A stretch of DNA of 64,000 nucleotides from Coccinella septempunctata (taxonomy: Eukaryota; Arthropoda; Insecta; Coleoptera; Coccinellidae). Position numbers and translations under genes: made by a program. The notes under the pieces are model-generated. The model saw nothing but the letters and a program-made list of their open reading frames with translations, had not been told where the DNA came from and searched no databases. Of this stretch, positions 58,301 through 64,000 are shown piece after piece; position 1 is the first letter of the stretch; the number at the start of each line of letters is the position of its first letter. The stretch is taken from positions 4,258,501-4,322,500 of the forward strand of contig NC_058196.1 in assembly GCF_907165205.1 (NCBI RefSeq), written 5' to 3'.

Positions 58301-61300
58301 AAAATTGTGATTCAATGTTTTCAACCCTTCAATAATCAAATAAACTGTTTCTTCCTTTTGTTTGGGTTTTGAAATATAAAACAGGCTTATTTCTTTAATT
58401 TTTGTGGACTTTGACTAGCAGAAAATCATTTCGGTTCTTGAAAATTACATGCATATTCAAAATAACAAACAATCATGATACCGTTTCGCGAGAATAGAAT
58501 TTTAGCAAAGTATTATTCTTTTGAAAAATAGGATAGAATTTACTCGAAATTCTAGGTTAAATTTGCATTATTGATTTCCTTTTCAATTGAGAACATTCCA
58601 AAACCTATCGTTCGGTTTCTCAATTGTGATTCAATATTTTCAATATTTCAATTATCTTTTTTTCTTTTTGCTTATCCAAATATAAATTTTTTTTTCATTC
58701 ATTCTTTTGATCTTTGAATATTTAACATGATTTCAGTTTCTTAAAATTACATGAAGAATCGAAATAACAAATAATCATGATACAGTTTCACGAATATAGA
58801 CTTTTAGCAAAATATCATTATTTCGAAAAAAAAAGATAGAATGTTCTCGAAACTCCAGGTAGAAACCTGACCGATAGTTAATGAGTTTTCTCAAAATTCG
58901 GCATCCCTACTCTTTTAGTAGATTAAGTTCTATTCAGTATAACTCTGTTCGCTCTTTTGAGAAGTTGAAAATTTTGGCGAAATCCTTAGTGTCTTCTAGA
59001 TCATTGACAAAGTTTTGTGAATTTTTTCATTCAGAATACCGTATCGATAAAATTCGAAAATGAAGTTAACTAATAATTGGTACAAGGAGTTGATGTAAGT
59101 AGTGTATATTCAGCATAACATCGAAATATTTTTCATTTAATCAAGTCTCCATTGAATTTCAGGTTTCTTATATTTCCCACTAATCACTTTTTAAATTTTT
59201 TTGAATAGCCACTCTAACCCCGTACTAATTCAATACATTTGCAGAATTGATATTCTTTTCGTTGAAATTATTTCTCCACTTATCGTATTGTTTCAAAATT
59301 TTGGTTCGATATTTTCAACCCTTCAATAATCAAATAAACTGTTTCTTCTTTTTGTTTGCGTTTTGAAATATAAAACAGGCTTATTTCTTTCATTTTTGTG
59401 GACTTTGACTAGCAGAAAATCATTTCGGTTCCTCAAAATTACATGCATATTCAAAATAACAAATAATCGTGATACCGTTTCGCGAGAATAGAATTTCAGC
59501 AAAGTATTATTCTTTTGAAAAATAGGATAGAATGTTGTCGAAATTCTAGATTAAATTTGCATTATTGATTTCCTTTTCAAATGAGAACCTTCCAAATCCT
59601 ATCGTTCGGTTTCTCAATTGTGATTCAATATTTTCAATATTTCAATTATCTTTTTTCTTTTTGCTCTTAGAAATGAAAGTTTTTTTTTCATTCATTCTTG
59701 TGATATTTGAATGGTTAACATAATTGCAGTTTTTAGAAATTACATGAAGAATCGAAATAACAAATGATCATGATACAGTTTCACGAATTTAGACTTTTAG
59801 CAAAGTATTGTTCTTTTGAAAAATATGATAGAATGTTCTCGAAATTCCAGGTAGAAACCTGACCGTTAGTTAATGCGTGCTCTCAAAATTCTGCATCCCT
59901 ACTCTTTTAGTAGATAACGTTCTATTCAGTATAACACTGTTCGCTCTTTTGAGAAGTTGAAAATTTCGGCGTATTCCTTAGTGTCTTCTAGATCATTGGC
60001 AAAGTTTTGTGAATCTTTTCATTCAGAATACCGTATCGATAAAATTTGAAAATGATGTTAACTAATGATTGGTACGAGAAGTTGATGTAAGTAGTGTATA
60101 TTCAGCATGACTTCGAATTAGTTAGTGTAGAAAAAGTTGTTAACATCAAAATATTTTTCATTCAATCAAGTCTCCAGAGAATTTCAGGTTTCTTATATTT
60201 CCCACTAATCAATTTTTGAATCTTTTTGAATAGCCACTCTAACCCCGTACTAATTCAATACATTTGCAGAATTGATATTCTTTTCGTTGAAAATATTTCT
60301 CCACTTATCGTATTGTTTCAAAATTTTGATTCGATATTTTCAACCCTTCAATAATCAAATAAACTGTTTCTTCTTTTTGTTTGCGTTTTGAAATATAAAA
60401 CAGGCTTATTTCTTTCATTTTTGTGGACTTTGACTAGCAGAAAATCATTTCGGTTCCTCAAAATTACATGCATATTCAAAATAACAAATAATCATGATAC
60501 CGTTTCGTGAGAATTACATTACATTACTTAGATTATAAACTTTTAGCAGAGTATTAATCTTTCGAAAAATAAGATAGAATGTTCTCGGAATTCTAGGTTG
60601 AATTTGCATAAACGATTTCCTTTTCAATTGAGAACATATCGAAACTTATCCTATGGTTTCTTAATTGTGATTAGATATTTTCAACTTATTCAATATTTCA
60701 ATTATCACTTTCTTTTCTCTTTTGGCTCTTCCAAATATAATTTTTTTTCATTCATTCGTGTGAACTTTGAATGGTTTACATTTTTTTAGTTTTTCAAAAT
60801 TACATGCAGAATCAAAATAGCCAAGGATCATTATACTGTTTCACGAATATGGATTTTTTGCGAAATATTATTGTTTTGAAAATAAGATGGAATATCTTTT
60901 AATTTCCCAGTTGAATTTGCAGTTTCGTATCTTTTGAACTAAGGAACATCTAAAAATCTCAAGGTATGGTTTCTCAATTGTGATTCAGTATTTTCAACTC
61001 ATTCAATATTTCAATTATCACTTCGTCCTTTTGCTCTTCCAAATATGAATTTTTTTTTCATTCATTCTTGTGATCTTTGAATAGTTAACATAATTTTAGT
61101 TTCTCAAAATTACAAGCAGAATCAAAATAACAAATAATCATGTTACAGTTTCACGAATTTAGACTTTTAGCAAAGTATTATTCTTTTGAAGAATATGATA
61201 GAATGTTCTTGAAATTCCAGGTAGAAACCTGATCGATAGTTAATGCGTTCTCTCAATATTCTGCATCCCTACTTTTTTACTAAATAAAGTTCAGAAATTT

Positions 61301-61660
61301 TATTCAGTATAATTCTTCCGAATAAAAATTTTTTTTTCATTCATTCTTGTGAACTTTGAATAGTTAACATAATTTCTGGTTTTCGAAAGGACATGCAGAA
61401 TTAAAATAACCAAAAATCATTATACTGTTTCACAAATATATATTTTTCGCGAAATATCATTTTTTTGAATATAAGATGGAATGTCCTCTAAATTCCCAGT
61501 TGAATTTGCAGTTTTGTATCTCTTAAACTCAGAAACATCTAAAAAACTCAAGGTATGGTTGCATAATTGTGATTCAATATTTTCAACAATTCTGATATTC
61601 CAATCATCACATTCTTCATCTTGTTTGCTTTTCTAACTATAGAGCTGTTTTCAATAGGAT
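55374..61660. repeat. AT-rich satellite array, six ~1.03 kb monomers (unit 4)
   Basis: The landmark's GTA occurs at 55771, 56809, 57834, 58859, 59851 and 61221 (spacings 1038, 1025, 1025, 992, 1370). The fifth monomer is a chimera: the sequence switches to the type of the early monomers near 59478 (CGCGAGAATAG instead of CGTGAGAATTAC) and back to the later type at about 60240-60290. No gene is seen. Confidence 0.9.
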
Positions 61661-61993
61661 ACATTTAAAAACATATTATAATGTCTCATAGTTCTTATTC
61701 AATCTGAATGACTGACTCTCCTCTGAACACGAGTTTTTGGACTGCTGCTTGATATCGAACTAATTGATAACGGTAGTGATATAATGAAGTAGATCATGGA
61801 TTACCACTTCGAGGTCAAAAAATAGACGAGATCCGATCAAGTTTGCGACACCGATGATGAAATTCGATTCTCGCTGAATTCCTTATTTTTGTGCCTATCT
61901 GTTTTTTACGTATATCAATTTTTTGTTGCTCTTTGTATTGTTTGGCAGTCATGTACCTGTTGAGCCTAATATTAACCCATTCGTTATTTACAG

Positions 61994-64000
61994 GGAACGC
62001 CGGCGGGAGCAGGAAAAACAGTTGAGAGCCAGGATGCAAGAAAATACGGGAGGTACACCACTAGTGCTTCCCCCCCTCTTCGGAAATCCAGTTAAGGTGA
62101 GCTTTGAACCATTTATTACATATTTTTACAAATAACCACTGATGTGCTTTCGAAAAGTTTATTGTGTTTTTCGATGAGTCCTATCAGTTTCAAGTACCCT
62201 TAGTGATATATTCCAGGGTGTTAGTATTATCACCTTCTAGGAAGAACTGCTCACATCAGGATAAAAACAGAAAGAGCTGTTGATGTATTTACCGTCTGAT
62301 CTCTCACCTTCTTGAAATGTGACCCAGTCTCACAACGGCCCCTTATGAAATCATCTTTCCGTGCATATTTCAATACCCAATCGAAAGTGTATTTTTCAGA
62401 ATGTCAAAACAAATACCCACGTATTTCTCATGACCAATTTCCACACATTATATCGATCCATTTTCCACAAGCACGAAAGGTTCTGTGAAATGCAAAAAAA
62501 GAGATTCAGAACATCTTAGCGCCCATCAGATGGTATCCAATTTGAATATAAAATGGGCCTATGACCCACAATCCGGGATTGGGGATTCTTAAACGCACCT
62601 TTTTTAGTTTCGATCCGCCAGTCAGTATTTGTTCTATCATCTTTCCCTATAGATTAATCACAATATTTTAGTAGTGATATTTTATGTAGACATAATGATC
62701 TGGATCTCTAAGCCCCAACATTATTTCCTGGAGTCCTCGCGTATAAATCCCCCCATTTTAATTTTTTCGACAACTTCGAAACTTTACAATATCATAACAT
62801 CTTCGATAATGAAATGATAATTCAAAACTGTATGAGTCATTATAATTTTGAAAAATTATCCTAGTAGCCTTGCTTTAATCATCTTTCAACTGATCTCAAT
62901 TTTTTTTAATTTTTCTCAGGTTCCTACAAATAAGAAGGACCCGTTGGTGAAAAGAATTAACGGCGTACTGGGAGAGTATAGCAGGGCCAAGCATTTATTC
63001 GATGGGAAGAAGGTCTTGATCCAGCCTGGTTTCACCACTCTATATGCGGTGCAACCGAGAACACACATGCCACCCCATCAGCCAGCAAACAGGTAATTAA
63101 ATGTAGAATTCACAAGACCCTTACTGACATTGAGATGTGTCTCAACAACGCTATTTTTCCAACTTATTTCAAATACTTGTCAGGATTGATCGGTAGAATG
63201 TCACTGCTTAATTTTTGTGACGAGCATTATGAAGATGTTATCCTTGACTTCAGTCAAGGAAGATTCAAATCATCTTGATGCACATTTTATCGTGCAACGC
63301 GTCATATCTCAATGTGCAGCCCTTTTTGAAATACCCAAACTTTTACTGAACTACTTTATATAAACAGAATACTAATCAATATTTTTCCTTGCAGACCAAC
63401 TTCTGTTGAAGCCAGGCACGAGTTGATGAAGAAAAATAACCACCACCATCCTGGCTTTCATTTTATGCCCGAGAAGAAACCGATTCAACACAGGCCAGTC
63501 GACAGCAGGCCACACGAAAGCGGCCCTTTTCAGGGCCACCAGGTCAGGCAAATCAACAAAAACAACTACGAACATAGCGGAAACGGCGCTTATCAACAAA
63601 TGATGCGTCGTCCTATGGCCATGGGTCGTCCTACTGCTTATCGAATGACCCGTCCAGCCGGCCCCGTATCGAACCAACAAAGGCCCTTCGACATCAGACC
63701 CCACGAACGCGGCCCTTATCAGGGCCACAAGAATAGGCAAATTAACTACAACTATGCCGCCTACAAACAGAAAGTAAATGGTCTATCTCCACTAATAATG
63801 CGTCGTCCTATGACCATGGGTGATCCTAGTCATAATCAAGTGAGGCGTACAGCCGTTCCTGTACCGGTAAGTATGAAACACCAGTTCTTCTAAAAATTAT
63901 GCCTCGCTGTGAAATACGAGCTGAAAGATTTTGGATTTATTTAAATTATTCTATTGCCTTCGTAATTCGACGTACAGCATGTATTATCCTCTCAGCATTT
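61994..64000 (+). CDS. AF4/FMR2 (Lilliputian/AFF)-like short protein, exons A-C (unit 4, cut by window end)
   Basis: Exons A 61994-62096, B 62920-63092 and C 63395-63866 are intact with GT-AG introns; exon D lies beyond the window. The protein part equals unit 2 except Asn to Lys in exon B (TNKKDPL); exon C has one silent change (GCA to GCT). Exon A carries the ERRREQEKQL and PLFGNPVKV blocks, exon B the RINGVLGEY block, exon C the duplicated His/Arg/Pro-rich region. No start-codon exon is visible upstream. Confidence 0.58.

Larger units (their letters stand above)
49812..64000 (+). repeat. Tandem segmental duplication, unit 4 (right-truncated)
   Basis: Fourth direct copy, cut by the window end in the intron after exon C of the AFF-like gene. 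It carries six satellite monomers and a 568-base deletion in the R2/R4-type element. The spacing of AFF exon C from unit 3 is 16323 bases, equal to one extra monomer minus the deletion. Confidence 0.95.

Noticed and set aside
1..64000. Four units as a pure assembly duplication
   Set aside because: Units differ in monomer number, LTR insertion, deletion, frameshifts and scattered substitutions, which simple misassembly of one locus would not produce; collapsed or haplotype errors in detail remain possible.

Overview
The window is animal nuclear DNA, most likely from an insect. Its coding exons are split by GT-AG introns, its spacer is very AT-rich, and it carries arthropod-type non-LTR and Ty3/gypsy retrotransposons. 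No bacterial gene, operon, tRNA, rRNA or CRISPR array was seen. The species could not be determined.

The dominant structure is a head-to-tail segmental duplication. One composite unit occurs four times: unit 1 at 1-14544 (left end cut off), unit 2 at 14545-33943, unit 3 at 33944-49811 and unit 4 from 49812 to the window end (right end cut off). Each unit holds, in order: (a) a 5'-truncated Jockey/CR1-type non-LTR element containing only the reverse transcriptase part; (b) a second non-LTR element of the R2/R4 type with a Myb-like N-terminus, a reverse transcriptase, a zinc knuckle and a C-terminal restriction-like endonuclease; (c) a 4-6 kb AT-rich array of ~1.03 kb monomers, with 4, 5, 5 and 6 monomers in units 1-4; and (d) seven spliced exons on the + strand, with a poly(A) signal, of a host gene whose protein resembles the N-terminal part of the AF4/FMR2 (Lilliputian/AFF) family, followed by a short spacer.

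Units differ by lesions of their own. Unit 1 has a frameshift and a nonsense codon in the AFF-like gene. Unit 2 alone carries a 3.55 kb Ty3/gypsy-type element (26601-30147) in the first visible intron, with 420-bp LTRs that differ at two positions. Unit 3 has the longest uninterrupted endonuclease-bearing C-terminal ORF. Unit 4 has a 568-bp deletion in the R2/R4-type element and an extra satellite monomer. Two in-frame stops (TGA and TAG) in the R2/R4-type ORF are shared by every unit that retains the site. That element was therefore dead before the unit was amplified, and the retrotransposons now travel as passengers of the duplication.

The most interesting object is the amplified mini-AFF gene. 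In family terms it keeps the P-TEFb-binding N-terminus, the LKEM box that in AFF proteins lies in the ELL-binding region, and the beginning of the acidic serine-rich stretch. It then stops, without the AF9/ENL-binding and C-terminal dimerisation regions. No first coding exon with a start codon was found within a unit. The copies are thus either 5'-truncated pseudogenes or are transcribed from an exon not recognised here.
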